Shown: positions 49,725-59,654, counted from the first letter of the stretch. The stretch is DNA of 64,000 nt from JAEVLT01 sp050496765 (GCF_050496765.1 NZ_JBNWEO010000018.1:62001-126000), one strand, 5' to 3'. The notes: a model not told the origin generated them from the letters alone. A program made the numbers and translations.

Positions 49725-52052
49725 TTGGCAGAACAAAAGGAAATCATTATCCCTCTCCTGCCGCTTCGCGGATTGCTTGTTTATCCAACGATGGTACTTC
49801 ATTTAGATGTTGGACGTGAAAAATCGATACAAGCACTCGAAAAAGCAATGGTCGATGACCACTTGATTTTTTTGACAACACAAAAAGAAGTTTCGATAGA
49901 TGAGCCGACAGAAGATGATTTATATACAACGGGAACCATAACAAAAGTTAAGCAAATGCTTAAGCTTCCAAATGGGACAATCAGAGTTTTAGTCGAAGGG
50001 CTAACGAGAGGAAAGATCGTCTCCTTTAATGAAGAGGACAATTACTTTTCTGTTCATGTAAATCCTTTTGAAGATATGCCGGAAAAGGACGTTGAAGACG
50101 AAGCATTAATGAGGACGATGCTTGATTATTTTGAGCAATACATAAAATTGTCAAAGAAAATATCTGCGGAGACGTTTGCCTCTGTTGCGGATATTGAAGA
50201 GCCAGGCAGGATGGCTGATATTATCTCTTCGCATTTGCCATTAAAGCAAAAGGAAAAACAGGAGATTCTGGAAACGATTGATGTGAAAGAACGAATGAAC
50301 AGGGTAATCAGCATCATTCATAACGAAAAAGAAGTGCTGAATCTTGAGAAAAAAATTGGCCAGCGCGTCAAACGTTCAATGGAAAGAACGCAAAAGGAAT
50401 ATTATTTACGCGAGCAAATGAAGGCGATTCAAAAAGAACTCGGCGAGAAGGAAGGAAAATCAGGAGAAATAGCTGAACTGACGGAGAAAATTGAGCAGGC
50501 GGGAATGCCGGATCATGTCAAACAAACGGCATTTAAAGAATTGGACCGCTATGAAAAAGTTCCGGCAAGTTCAGCTGAGAGTGCCGTGATCCGCAATTAC
50601 CTTGAGTGGCTGATCACGCTGCCTTGGAGCAAAAAGACAGAGGACGATTTGGATATTCACCGTGCCGAGAGGATCTTAAACCAGGATCATTATGGACTTG
50701 AAAAAGTAAAGGAGCGCGTGTTGGAATATTTAGCAGTTCAGCAGCTGACCCATTCGTTAAAAGGGCCGATCCTTTGTTTGGCCGGACCTCCGGGAGTGGG
50801 GAAAACGAGTTTGGCACGATCGATTGCCAGATCATTGAAACGAAATTTTGTCCGCGTTTCCCTTGGAGGCGTGCGCGATGAATCAGAAATTCGCGGCCAT
50901 CGACGGACATATGTCGGTGCCATGCCCGGAAGAATCATTCAAGGAATGAAAAAAGCAGGGACGATCAACCCGGTTTTTCTATTAGACGAAATCGATAAAA
51001 TGTCGAATGATTTTCGCGGCGACCCCTCTTCGGCCATGCTGGAAGTGCTCGATCCTGAACAAAATCACAATTTTAGCGACCATTATATCGAGGAGCCTTA
51101 CGATTTATCAAAGGTGATGTTTATTGCAACCGCCAATAACTTAGCGACGATACCCGGCCCGTTGCTTGATCGAATGGAAATCATTACAATCGCCGGCTAT
51201 ACAGAAATTGAAAAGGTTCATATTACAAGAGATCATTTGCTGCCAAAACAGCTAAAAGAGCATGGACTTTCCAAAGGAATCCTGCAAGTAAGAGAAGATG
51301 CAATTGTCAAAATCGTCCGCTACTATACGCGTGAAGCAGGGGTACGGAACCTTGAGCGTCAAGTGGCCGCCATTTGCCGGAAAACGGCCAAAATCGTTGT
51401 TTCAGGTGAGAAAAAACGCGTGATTATTACCGAGAAAAATGTGGAAGAATTTTTAGGAAAACCAAGGTACCATTACGGACAAGCCGAACAGGAAAATCAA
51501 GTCGGGGTCGCAACCGGGCTTGCGTATACGACGGTTGGCGGCGATACGCTGCAAATTGAAGTATCATTGTCACCGGGTAAAGGAAAATTAGTGTTGACCG
51601 GAAAACTGGGCGATGTTATGAAAGAATCGGCACAGGCAGCATTCAGCTATGTTCGCTCAAAAGCGAAAGAGCTGGGGATAGAAGAAGATTTTCACGAGAA
51701 ATATGATATCCATATTCATGTTCCTGAAGGGGCTGTGCCGAAAGATGGTCCATCTGCTGGGATTACGATCGCGACAGCGCTTGTGTCTGCTTTATCGGGC
51801 AAAGCGATTCGAAAAGAAGTTGGCATGACTGGAGAAATTACGTTAAGAGGAAGGGTTCTGCCGATTGGCGGACTGAAGGAAAAAACATTAGGTGCACACC
51901 GGGCAGGCTTAACGAAAATTATTTTGCCGAAAGATAATGAAAAAGATATCGATGACATCCCGGACAGCATTCGCAGCGAAATGGATTTTGTGCTTGTTTC
52001 CCATGTTGATGAAGTATTAAAGCATGCCCTTGTTGAGGGTGGGACGCAATGA
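49725..52052 (+). CDS. lonA: ATP-dependent protease LonA
   Basis: A complete 775-residue Lon. N-terminal substrate domain (IIPLLPLRGLLVYPTMVLHL), coiled coil (about 190-250), AAA+ domain with Walker A GPPGVGKTSLARS and Walker B PVFLLDEIDKM, and C-terminal protease domain with catalytic Ser in KDGPSAGITIA and Lys in IGGLKEKTLGAHRAG. It degrades misfolded and regulatory proteins in the cytoplasm. TTG at 49725 follows GGAGGTG; an ATG at 49698 adds nine non-family residues. It overlaps ysxC by four bases. Confidence 0.97.
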   Translation: MAEQKEIIIPLLPLRGLLVYPTMVLHLDVGREKSIQALEKAMVDDHLIFLTTQKEVSIDEPTEDDLYTTGTITKVKQMLKLPNGTIRVLVEGLTRGKIVSFNEEDNYFSVHVNPFEDMPEKDVEDEALMRTMLDYFEQYIKLSKKISAETFASVADIEEPGRMADIISSHLPLKQKEKQEILETIDVKERMNRVISIIHNEKEVLNLEKKIGQRVKRSMERTQKEYYLREQMKAIQKELGEKEGKSGEIAELTEKIEQAGMPDHVKQTAFKELDRYEKVPASSAESAVIRNYLEWLITLPWSKKTEDDLDIHRAERILNQDHYGLEKVKERVLEYLAVQQLTHSLKGPILCLAGPPGVGKTSLARSIARSLKRNFVRVSLGGVRDESEIRGHRRTYVGAMPGRIIQGMKKAGTINPVFLLDEIDKMSNDFRGDPSSAMLEVLDPEQNHNFSDHYIEEPYDLSKVMFIATANNLATIPGPLLDRMEIITIAGYTEIEKVHITRDHLLPKQLKEHGLSKGILQVREDAIVKIVRYYTREAGVRNLERQVAAICRKTAKIVVSGEKKRVIITEKNVEEFLGKPRYHYGQAEQENQVGVATGLAYTTVGGDTLQIEVSLSPGKGKLVLTGKLGDVMKESAQAAFSYVRSKAKELGIEEDFHEKYDIHIHVPEGAVPKDGPSAGITIATALVSALSGKAIRKEVGMTGEITLRGRVLPIGGLKEKTLGAHRAGLTKIILPKDNEKDIDDIPDSIRSEMDFVLVSHVDEVLKHALVEGGTQ

Positions 52053-52630
52053 AAGTAACCAGCTCAAATATTGTGATCAGTGCCGTCAAGCCGGAACAAT
52101 ATCCGGAGACAACGCTGCCGGAATTCGCCTTGGCAGGCCGCTCCAATGTCGGCAAGTCGTCTTTTATAAATAAAATGCTGAATCGCAAAGGTTTGGCCCG
52201 AATCTCGTCAAAGCCGGGTAAAACGCAAACGTTGAACTTCTATCTTATTAATGACGTACTCCATTTTGTCGATGTTCCAGGCTATGGCTACGCAAAGGTT
52301 TCCAAAAAAGAGCGCGAAGCTTGGGGAAAGATGATTGAGACGTATTTTACAACGAGGGCACAGCTAAAAGCGGTCATTTTAATTGTTGATTTGCGCCATC
52401 CACCGACAGCGGATGATCGAATGATGTATGATTTTCTCAAGCATTATGAAATTCCATGCATCGTCATTGCCACAAAAGCGGATAAAATCCCAAAAGGAAA
52501 GTGGCAGAAACACTTGAACGTAACAAAAGAAGAATTGGAGCTGGAAAAAACGGATCATCTCGTCCTATTTTCCTCAGAAACCGGCCTGGGAAAAGACGAA
52601 GCATGGCGCATTATTGAAAGCTTTCGATAA
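52049..52630 (+). CDS. ysxC: Ribosome biogenesis GTPase YsxC/EngB
   Basis: A 193-residue essential GTPase for 50S assembly. G1 AGRSNVGKSSFI, G2/switch region RISSKPGKTQTLNFY, G3 DVPGYGYAKV, G4 ATKADK and G5 FSSETG are present. Its ATG overlaps the lonA stop (ATGA-type), so translation is coupled. A long perfect terminator follows at 52631. Confidence 0.97.
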   Translation: MKVTSSNIVISAVKPEQYPETTLPEFALAGRSNVGKSSFINKMLNRKGLARISSKPGKTQTLNFYLINDVLHFVDVPGYGYAKVSKKEREAWGKMIETYFTTRAQLKAVILIVDLRHPPTADDRMMYDFLKHYEIPCIVIATKADKIPKGKWQKHLNVTKEELELEKTDHLVLFSSETGLGKDEAWRIIESFR

Positions 52631-52670
52631 AAAATAAGCGCTCAAGTCTAGCTTGAGCGCTTATTTTTTC
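52631..52670. terminator. Bidirectional terminator ysxC / membrane gene
   Basis: Perfect 16-bp stem AAAATAAGCGCTCAAG / CTTGAGCGCTTATTTT with loop TCTAG. Confidence 0.93.
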
Positions 52671-53146
52671 TTTTTATAAAGCAAAAAGACCCCGGCAGCA
52701 ATTAAGATCGCCGGCCAAAATTTCCATCCTGTTTCCGCTTTTGTCTGAATGACGCCAAGATAGCCAGCCAGTTTATCATAAAAGAGTAAGAAAATGGCCA
52801 AAAATAAAAAAAGAACGGTTTGAAAGAGTCCTGTATGCGTTTTTTGATAGCGGAGCAAGAGCCCTAACGCAATCACAAAGATAAAAAAGCCGTTTTGATT
52901 TTGAAAAATGGCAAACTGGTTAGCAGTATGAAAATTCAAGCCAAATCCGGTTAAAATAACACCCGGCAAAATCGCTTCATAATCTTTTGCGATATAGCCT
53001 TGCCCTAAAAAAGCAATTCCTGCAATGATCATGAGCGTTGGCCAGGTGAAAATCTGAGGAAACAAGGTGATCCCTGCCTGCTGGAGGAAAAAATAGGCAC
53101 CAAAGCCGATCAGAATAATTCCAGGAAATATTTGTTGATTTTTCAT
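52661..53146 (-). CDS. LiaI/LiaF-like small membrane protein
   Basis: A 161-residue polytopic membrane protein with about five or six short hydrophobic segments, two of them repeated in pattern (PGIILIGFGAYFFLQQ and PGVILTGFGLNF; PTLMIIAGIAFLGQGY and PAILIAAGVFLLYKKKK). The repeats of P(G/A/T)-hydrophobic-G units are typical for LiaI-LiaF-like transmembrane regions. ATG 53146 is preferred; a TTG two codons upstream is also possible. Function unknown. Transcribed against ysxC and away from hemA. Confidence 0.75.
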   Translation of the reverse strand: MKNQQIFPGIILIGFGAYFFLQQAGITLFPQIFTWPTLMIIAGIAFLGQGYIAKDYEAILPGVILTGFGLNFHTANQFAIFQNQNGFFIFVIALGLLLRYQKTHTGLFQTVLFLFLAIFLLFYDKLAGYLGVIQTKAETGWKFWPAILIAAGVFLLYKKKK

Positions 53147-53326
53147 GAGCAATCACACCATCCAATAAGGTTTGCTTGAATCTATCACATTTATTTGATA
53201 CTGTACTAGAGGAAGGAAATGTCGTTTCCTGTTAATCAAAGAAGATTTTCCTTTTCTTTCGCTCTAATCTTAACATAGAGTTTTGGTTTCTGTTCACATA
53301 TTTATCAAAATTTTTATGCCCAAACA

Positions 53327-53335
53327 TGATATAAT
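53327..53335 (+). promoter_or_regulatory. Extended -10 promoter of the hem operon
   Basis: TGA directly before TATAAT (53330-53335), with no clear -35. I could not find a convincing PerR box. Confidence 0.45.
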
Positions 53336-53382
53336 TAGACTAGTTAATTTTGCAATTCAAACATGGGGGTGACTTTTAACAA

Positions 53383-54726
53383 ATGCATATTGTGATGGTG
53401 GGTCTAAATTATAAAACTGCCCCTATTGAAATTCGTGAGCAGTTAACATTTAATGAAGCAGACCTAGGGGAAGCAATGAAAAAATTACAAACTAAAAAAA
53501 GCATCCTCGAAAACCTGATTGTTTCTACTTGTAATCGGACAGAGATTTATGCGGTTGTTGATCAGCTGCATACTGGACGTTATTATATAAAAGAATTTTT
53601 ATCCGAGTGGTTTCAACTGGAACAGTCTGATTTTGTTCCCTATTTAAATTATTTTGAAGAGGACAATGCGGTAGAGCATCTCTTTACGGTTTCATGCGGG
53701 CTTGATTCAATGGTCCTTGGAGAAACACAAATCCTTGGCCAGATTCGGACGGCTTTTTTAGCAGCGCAAAAAAATGAAACAACTGGTACGATTTTCAACC
53801 AGCTGTTCAAACAAGCTATTACAGTGGCCAAACGCGGACACTCGGAAACGGAAATTGGCGCAAATGCCGTTTCTGTCAGCTATGCAGCGGTAGAACTTGC
53901 CAAGAAAATCTTTGGTTCGCTCGACCACAAGCACGTTGTGATCCTTGGTGCCGGGAAAATGGGCGAACTGGCTGCTCAGAATCTGCATGGCAGCGGTGTA
54001 AAAAAAGTGACGGTACTAAACCGGACATACGAAAAAGCGATCGATCTTGCCAGCCGATTTAACGGCCAGGCAAAAACGATGGAAGAGCTTGAGAGCTCTT
54101 TAGTTGATGCGGATATTTTGATCAGTTCAACAGGGGCAAAGGACATCGTTATTTCAAAAGAAACAATGGCTCGTGTAGAAAAAATAAGAAGAGGCAAGCC
54201 GCTGTTTGTCGTTGATATCGCTGTTCCCCGTGATCTCGACCCAGGAATTGCCGAGCTGGAAAATGTTTTTTTATATGATATTGATGATTTAGAAGGAATC
54301 GTCGAAGCAAACATGCTGGAGCGCAAAAAGGCAGCAGAAAAAATCCAGCTAATGGTTGAAAGAGAAATGGTCGAATTCAAGCAATGGCTGTCCGTACTTG
54401 GGGTCATTCCGGTTATTTCAGCATTAAGAGAAAAGGCACTTGCGATTCAGGCAGAAACAATGGAGAGCATTGAGCGCAAGATTCCTCATTTATCTGAACA
54501 TGATCGGAAAGTACTAAATAAGCATACAAAAAGCATCATCAACCAGCTGTTAAAGGATCCAATCCTTCAGGCGAAAGAATTAGCTGCCCGGCCTGACGCA
54601 GAGCAAACCTTGGATTTATTTAAAAAGATTTTCAATATTGAAGAGCTTGTGGAAAAGCAGCAAGCAATTGCAGCAGAGACCCCAAAAGCAGCGATCAACA
54701 AACCACTGGCTTCTTTTCAGCCGTAA
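53383..54726 (+). CDS. hemA: Glutamyl-tRNA reductase
   Basis: A 447-residue enzyme making glutamate-1-semialdehyde from Glu-tRNA, the first committed heme step. Catalytic Cys50 in STCNRTEIYA, specificity loop FTVSCGLDSMVLGETQILGQ, NADPH fold VILGAGKMGELAAQNL, and C-terminal dimerisation helices. ATG at 53383 lies after GGGGGTGA. First of hemAXCDBL; feedback on HemA stability by HemX is known in B. subtilis. Confidence 0.97.
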   Translation: MHIVMVGLNYKTAPIEIREQLTFNEADLGEAMKKLQTKKSILENLIVSTCNRTEIYAVVDQLHTGRYYIKEFLSEWFQLEQSDFVPYLNYFEEDNAVEHLFTVSCGLDSMVLGETQILGQIRTAFLAAQKNETTGTIFNQLFKQAITVAKRGHSETEIGANAVSVSYAAVELAKKIFGSLDHKHVVILGAGKMGELAAQNLHGSGVKKVTVLNRTYEKAIDLASRFNGQAKTMEELESSLVDADILISSTGAKDIVISKETMARVEKIRRGKPLFVVDIAVPRDLDPGIAELENVFLYDIDDLEGIVEANMLERKKAAEKIQLMVEREMVEFKQWLSVLGVIPVISALREKALAIQAETMESIERKIPHLSEHDRKVLNKHTKSIINQLLKDPILQAKELAARPDAEQTLDLFKKIFNIEELVEKQQAIAAETPKAAINKPLASFQP

Positions 54727-54738
54727 GAGGAATCATTT

Positions 54739-55572
54739 ATGTTTGAGATCTATATGACCAAACTGCATGAGCTGACTGTCGTTGTGTATGCCTTCAGCGT
54801 GCTGTTATACTTTTGGGATTTCATTCACCATAACCGGAAGGCGAATCGGATTGCCTTCTGGTTACTTGCGTTTGTATGGGTATTACAAACGGTTTTTTTA
54901 TTGCTGTATATGGTGAAAACAGGAAGATTCCCGGTATTGACGATTTTCGAGGGACTTTATTTTTATGCATGGGTCTTGATAACTTTGTCACTCGGAATCA
55001 ATCATTTATTGAGAATGGATTTCATTGTTTTTTTTACGAATATCCTTGGGTTTATCGTTTTGGCCATTCATACCTTTGCCCCTGTGCAATATGAATCCCA
55101 TTTGATCGGCCAAAAGCTGATTTCGGAATTATTGTTGATTCATATTACCATGGCGATTCTTTCGTATGGCGCGTTTTCGCTTTCGTTTGTGTTTTCCCTG
55201 CTTTATTTAATTCAGTACGATTTGCTGAAACGTAAGAAATGGGGCAAACGCCTGTTAAGATTAGCCGATTTGCAGCAGCTTGAATCACTATCCTTTATGC
55301 TGGCGGTAATCGGAGTGCCGATCCTCATTTTAAGTCTGATTCTTGGGCTTCAGTGGGCCTTTATTAAAGTTCCCGGACTCACATGGTATGACAGCAAAGT
55401 CCTTGGTTCCTTTGTTGTTTTAATGGCGTACAGCATTTATTTGTATTTAAGAATTGTAAAAAATTTCGCAGGAAAATCATTGGCACTCTGGAACATTGCT
55501 TCCTTTCTCATTGTATTGATTAACTTCTTCCTGTTCGGCCAATTATCATCATTCCATTTTTGGTATTCATAA
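54739..55572 (+). CDS. hemX: HemX, integral membrane regulator of HemA
   Basis: A 277-residue polytopic protein with about eight hydrophobic helices, in the cytochrome-c assembly (CcsA-like) fold. Family features: WVLQTVFLLLYMVKTGRFPV, LTIFEGLYFYAWVLI, and LQWAFIKVPGLTWYDSK. In B. subtilis HemX lowers HemA levels. ATG at 54739 follows AGAGGA, 12 bases from hemA; 13 bases before hemC. Confidence 0.95.
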   Translation: MFEIYMTKLHELTVVVYAFSVLLYFWDFIHHNRKANRIAFWLLAFVWVLQTVFLLLYMVKTGRFPVLTIFEGLYFYAWVLITLSLGINHLLRMDFIVFFTNILGFIVLAIHTFAPVQYESHLIGQKLISELLLIHITMAILSYGAFSLSFVFSLLYLIQYDLLKRKKWGKRLLRLADLQQLESLSFMLAVIGVPILILSLILGLQWAFIKVPGLTWYDSKVLGSFVVLMAYSIYLYLRIVKNFAGKSLALWNIASFLIVLINFFLFGQLSSFHFWYS

Positions 55573-55585
55573 AAGGAGGCTCCTC

Positions 55586-56521
55586 ATGCGGAAAATTATT
55601 GTTGGCTCAAGACGAAGTAAACTTGCTTTAACACAAACAAACTGGGTAATTGAACAGCTGAAAAAACTCGGCGCTCCTTTTGAATTTGAAGTGCGGGAAA
55701 TCGTGACAAAAGGCGATAAAATTCTTGATGTAACCTTGGCAAAAGTTGGTGGAAAAGGCCTGTTTGTCAAAGAAATTGAACAGGCGATGCTTGGCAAAGA
55801 GATTGATATGGCAGTACATAGTATGAAAGATATGCCTGCTGAGTTGCCAAATGGCCTTACCATTGGCGGCGTGCCTTTTCGCGAAGATCATCGGGATGCA
55901 CTGATTTCAAGAGGCCATATTCCTTTAAAGGAATTGAAACCGGGTGCGATCGTTGGTACAAGCAGTCTGCGCCGCAGTTCACAGCTTTTGCTGAAACGTC
56001 CGGATTTGGAAATCAAATGGATTCGTGGAAACGTGGATACAAGGTTAAACAAGTTGAAAGAGGAAGAATATGATGTGATTATTTTGGCAGCTGCCGGCCT
56101 TTCCCGTTTAGGGTGGACCAGTGAAGTTGTCACCGAATTTTTGGATACAGATAGTTGTATTCCGGCAGTTGGCCAAGGAGCGTTGGCAATTGAGTGCCGG
56201 GAAGATGACAACGAGCTGCTCGATTTGCTAAAGCAATTTACTTGTCAGAAGACCGAAAAAGCTGTTCGGGCAGAGCGGGCGTATTTGCAAAAAATGGAGG
56301 GCGGATGTCAAGTCCCCATTGCAGGATATGCCGATGTAAATGACAACGGAGAAATTGCTTTGCATGCTCTTGTTGCCTCTCCTGACGGAAAAGAAGTATA
56401 TAAAGAGAAAGTTTGCGGACAAGTTCCTGAGGAAGTAGGGCGGCTTGCAGCCGATCGTTTAATTCAAAAAGGGGCAAAAGATTTAATCGACAAGGTAAAG
56501 CGGGAGCTTGAAGGGCAATGA
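55586..56521 (+). CDS. hemC: Porphobilinogen deaminase (hydroxymethylbilane synthase)
   Basis: A 311-residue enzyme polymerising four porphobilinogens to hydroxymethylbilane. N-terminal IVGSRRSKLALTQTNWV, DMAVHSMKDMPAELP with the catalytic Asp, GTSSLRRSSQLL, and GGCQVPIAGYA with the Cys that binds the dipyrromethane cofactor. ATG at 55586 follows AAAGGAGG. The last bases overlap the start of hemD by four bases. Confidence 0.97.
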   Translation: MRKIIVGSRRSKLALTQTNWVIEQLKKLGAPFEFEVREIVTKGDKILDVTLAKVGGKGLFVKEIEQAMLGKEIDMAVHSMKDMPAELPNGLTIGGVPFREDHRDALISRGHIPLKELKPGAIVGTSSLRRSSQLLLKRPDLEIKWIRGNVDTRLNKLKEEEYDVIILAAAGLSRLGWTSEVVTEFLDTDSCIPAVGQGALAIECREDDNELLDLLKQFTCQKTEKAVRAERAYLQKMEGGCQVPIAGYADVNDNGEIALHALVASPDGKEVYKEKVCGQVPEEVGRLAADRLIQKGAKDLIDKVKRELEGQ

Positions 56522-57306
56522 CGGCTCCTCCCCCTTTGAAAAATAAAAAGGTGCTTATTCCGCGGGGAGAAAAGCAGGCAGAAGCTTTTTCAAAACTTGT
56601 GGGAAAATATGGTGGAATTCCTGTGGAGATCCCGCTTATTGCCTTTCGTCCCGTTAAACGCACTTCGGCGCTTGAGAGATTTTTACAGCGATTGAATCAG
56701 TATGATTGGATCATCTTTACAAGCAATGTTGCAGTCGATACCTTTTTATCATTTTTGGATAAAGCCTCGTTCACAAGCCTGCCCAAAATAGCTGTGATTG
56801 GGAAAAAAACAGCGCAAGTAGTATCAGCTAAAGGGTTGAAGGTTGAGTTTACACCGTCCCAATATGTCGCCGAGACGTTTGTCACCGAGTTTTCCTCCTT
56901 AATACAGCCTGGAATGACTATTTTTATTCCAAAAGGAAATCTTGCGAGAGAATACATTGGCAAATCATTAAGAAAAAAGGGTGCCGTTGTTGACGAGGCT
57001 ATTGTGTATGAGACGTATTTGCCGGTAGAGAACCGTGCAAAGCTGTCTGAAATGATTGTTGCCGGAAAGTTGGATATTTTGCTGTTCACAAGTCCGTCTA
57101 CCGTGGATCATTTTATGGAAATTGTCAGCGAATACGAACTTAAAGACCATCTGGCGGATTGCTTGATCGGGTGTATTGGCCCTATAACCGAGAAAAAATT
57201 GTTCACATACGGCTTGCCGGTACACGCTTCCCCAAAGGTGTACACGGTTGAGGAAATGGTTAAATGTATGATTACGTATCTTGAAGAAAAAAATAGAGGT
57301 GTTTAA
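56518..57306 (+). CDS. hemD: Uroporphyrinogen-III synthase
   Basis: A 262-residue enzyme closing and flipping ring D of hydroxymethylbilane. The family is weakly conserved; visible features are PLKNKKVLIPRGEKQAEAF at the N terminus, DWIIFTSNVAVDTFL, IAVIGKKTAQVVSAKGLKVE and LLFTSPSTVDHF, two similar alpha/beta domains. ATG at 56518 overlaps the hemC stop; identity follows from position as much as from sequence. One base separates its stop from the hemB start. Confidence 0.93.
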   Translation: MTAPPPLKNKKVLIPRGEKQAEAFSKLVGKYGGIPVEIPLIAFRPVKRTSALERFLQRLNQYDWIIFTSNVAVDTFLSFLDKASFTSLPKIAVIGKKTAQVVSAKGLKVEFTPSQYVAETFVTEFSSLIQPGMTIFIPKGNLAREYIGKSLRKKGAVVDEAIVYETYLPVENRAKLSEMIVAGKLDILLFTSPSTVDHFMEIVSEYELKDHLADCLIGCIGPITEKKLFTYGLPVHASPKVYTVEEMVKCMITYLEEKNRGV

Positions 57307-57307
57307 A

Positions 57308-58288
57308 ATGGATTTGCAATTTTCACGTCATCGCCGCTTACGCTCTGGCGCGAACATGAGAGCATTGGTCAGAGAAAATCAACTACACGCGGAAGATTTT
57401 ATTTACCCGCTCTTTATTGCCGAAGGCGAAAAGATTCGAAATGAAGTTTCGTCAATGCCGGGAGTATACCAAGTTTCGCTGGATCACCTTGAGACGGAAA
57501 TCCAAGAAGTTGAATCACTTGGAATCAAATCAGTGATTCTATTCGGGATCCCGGCAACAAAAGATGCTTGCGGAACAGGGGCATATCATGATCATGGAAT
57601 CATCCAGAAAGGGACGCGTTTGATCAAAGAAAAGTTCCCTGATATGCTTGTCGTTGCCGATACGTGCTTATGTGAATACACAGACCATGGCCATTGCGGC
57701 GTTGTTGAGGGTGAAAAAGTTCTCAATGACGAATCGCTTGACTTACTTGTAAAAACAGCGGTCAGCCAGGCGAAAGCCGGTGCCGATATCATTGCGCCTT
57801 CGAATATGATGGACGGCTTTGTTGCCGCGATCCGTGCCGGTCTCGATGAAGCAGGCTTTATCGACGTTCCGATTATGTCTTATGCCGTTAAATACGCATC
57901 TGCTTTTTATGGACCGTTCCGCGATGCTGCTGAAGGTGCACCGCAATTTGGCGACCGCAAGACCTATCAGATGGATCCGGCGAACCGTATGGAAGCATTT
58001 CGCGAAGCGGAGTCAGATGTGGCAGAGGGGGCTGACTTTTTGATTGTCAAACCAGGAATGCCTTATCTCGATATTGTTCGCGATATGAAAAATCATTTTA
58101 ATCTTCCTGTTGTTGTATACAATGTCAGCGGCGAATATGCAATGATCAAGGCTGCTGCACAAAATGGCTGGATAGATGAAAAAAGCACGGTACTTGAAAT
58201 GCTGCTTGGGATGAAGCGTGCCGGCGGAGACTTGATCATCACGTATTTTGCCAAAGACGCTGTCCGCTGGCTGCGTGAAGCGGAGTAA
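57308..58288 (+). CDS. hemB: Delta-aminolevulinic acid dehydratase
   Basis: A 326-residue porphobilinogen synthase. Zn-type Cys site CLCEYTDHGHCGVV, active Lys residues in MSYAVKYASAFYGPFRDAA and LIVKPGMPYLDIV, APSNMMDG loop. ATG at 57308 (MDLQFSRHRRLR) follows AATAGAGGTG; a longer frame starting in hemD at 57281 is not family-like. Fifth gene of the operon. Confidence 0.97.
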   Translation: MDLQFSRHRRLRSGANMRALVRENQLHAEDFIYPLFIAEGEKIRNEVSSMPGVYQVSLDHLETEIQEVESLGIKSVILFGIPATKDACGTGAYHDHGIIQKGTRLIKEKFPDMLVVADTCLCEYTDHGHCGVVEGEKVLNDESLDLLVKTAVSQAKAGADIIAPSNMMDGFVAAIRAGLDEAGFIDVPIMSYAVKYASAFYGPFRDAAEGAPQFGDRKTYQMDPANRMEAFREAESDVAEGADFLIVKPGMPYLDIVRDMKNHFNLPVVVYNVSGEYAMIKAAAQNGWIDEKSTVLEMLLGMKRAGGDLIITYFAKDAVRWLREAE

Positions 58289-58321
58289 TGGAACATAACC
58301 TTATCGAAAAGAGGGAATTCG

Positions 58322-59608
58322 ATGCGTTCGTATACAAAATCGATTGAGGCTTTTAAAGAAGCGCAAAAGCTCATGCCAGGAGGTGTAAACAGCCCTGTCC
58401 GCGCCTTTAAATCTGTAAACATGGATCCAATTTTTATGGAAAAAGGAAAAGGATCGAAAATTTATGATATTGATGGCAATGAGTATATTGACTACGTTCT
58501 TTCATGGGGGCCATTAATCCTCGGCCATTCCAATGAGCGGGTAGTTGAAGCATTAAAAAAAGTAGCCGAAATGGGTACGAGCTTTGGTGCACCGACATTA
58601 ATGGAAACGAAACTTGCCAAGCTCGTTGTCGAACGGGTGCCGTCCATTGAGATTGTCAGAATGGTTTCTTCCGGAACAGAAGCAACCATGAGTGCATTAA
58701 GGCTTGCAAGAGGGTACACCGGGCGCAATAAAATTCTGAAATTTGAAGGCTGCTACCACGGTCATGGCGATTCCTTGCTGATCAAAGCAGGTTCCGGTGT
58801 TGCCACCCTTGGACTTCCTGACAGTCCCGGAGTTCCTGAAGGGGTTGCGAAAAACACGATTACGGTTCCTTACAATGATCTCGAAGGCGTCAAGTATGCA
58901 TTTGAACAATTTGGTGAAGATATTGCCTGCATCATTGTCGAACCTGTTGCGGGAAATATGGGCGTTGTGCCGCCACTAACGGGATTTCTCAAAGGCCTTA
59001 GGGAAATTACCGCAAAATACGGCGCCTTGCTGATTTTTGATGAGGTAATGACCGGCTTCCGTGTGGACTATCATTGTGCCCAAGGCTATTTTGGCGTGAC
59101 ACCTGACATTACCTGTCTAGGAAAAGTAATTGGTGGCGGCCTCCCTGTTGGCGCATACGGCGGGAAAGCCGAGATTATGGAGCAAATTGCGCCAAGCGGA
59201 CCCATTTATCAGGCAGGAACGCTTTCAGGAAATCCACTGGCAATGACGGCTGGGTATGAAACATTGTGCCAATTAACGCCAGAGGATTATCAAGAATTTA
59301 GCCGCAAAGCGGATTTGCTTGAAAAAGGTTTCAATGAAGCAGCGGAAAAATACGAGATACCCCACACCGTAAATCGCGCTGGTTCGATGATCGGCTTCTT
59401 CTTTACAAATGAAAAAGTCATCAATTATGAAAAAGCAAGAACGTCCAATCTTGATTATTTTGCTTCTTACTATAGAGAAATGGCTAACCAGGGCGTATTC
59501 CTGCCTCCTTCACAATTTGAAGGATTGTTCCTGTCGACTGCTCTCTCAGACGAAGATATTGACAAAACCATTAAGGCAGCAGAAATGGCTTTTTCCAAAT
59601 TAAAATAA
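58322..59608 (+). CDS. hemL: Glutamate-1-semialdehyde 2,1-aminomutase
   Basis: A 428-residue PLP enzyme making 5-aminolevulinate. PLP-Lys in CLGKVIGGGLPVGAYGG, substrate region MVSSGTEATMSALRLARG, LIFDEVMTGFRV, and YQAGTLSGNPLAMTAG. N terminus SIEAFKEAQKLMPGGVNSPV is complete. ATG at 58322 follows AGAGGG. It ends the hem operon; terminator at 59617. Confidence 0.97.
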   Translation: MRSYTKSIEAFKEAQKLMPGGVNSPVRAFKSVNMDPIFMEKGKGSKIYDIDGNEYIDYVLSWGPLILGHSNERVVEALKKVAEMGTSFGAPTLMETKLAKLVVERVPSIEIVRMVSSGTEATMSALRLARGYTGRNKILKFEGCYHGHGDSLLIKAGSGVATLGLPDSPGVPEGVAKNTITVPYNDLEGVKYAFEQFGEDIACIIVEPVAGNMGVVPPLTGFLKGLREITAKYGALLIFDEVMTGFRVDYHCAQGYFGVTPDITCLGKVIGGGLPVGAYGGKAEIMEQIAPSGPIYQAGTLSGNPLAMTAGYETLCQLTPEDYQEFSRKADLLEKGFNEAAEKYEIPHTVNRAGSMIGFFFTNEKVINYEKARTSNLDYFASYYREMANQGVFLPPSQFEGLFLSTALSDEDIDKTIKAAEMAFSKLK

Positions 59609-59616
59609 TTTTCAAC

Positions 59617-59654
59617 AACACACCTGTCAATTGTGCGGGTGTGTTTATTTTTTT
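59617..59654 (+). terminator. Terminator after hemL
   Basis: AACACACC / GGTGTGTT stem followed by TATTTTTTT. Confidence 0.85.

Noticed and set aside
53320..53360. PerR box before hemA
   Set aside because: ATATAATTAGACTAG does not fit TTATAATNATTATAA well enough.
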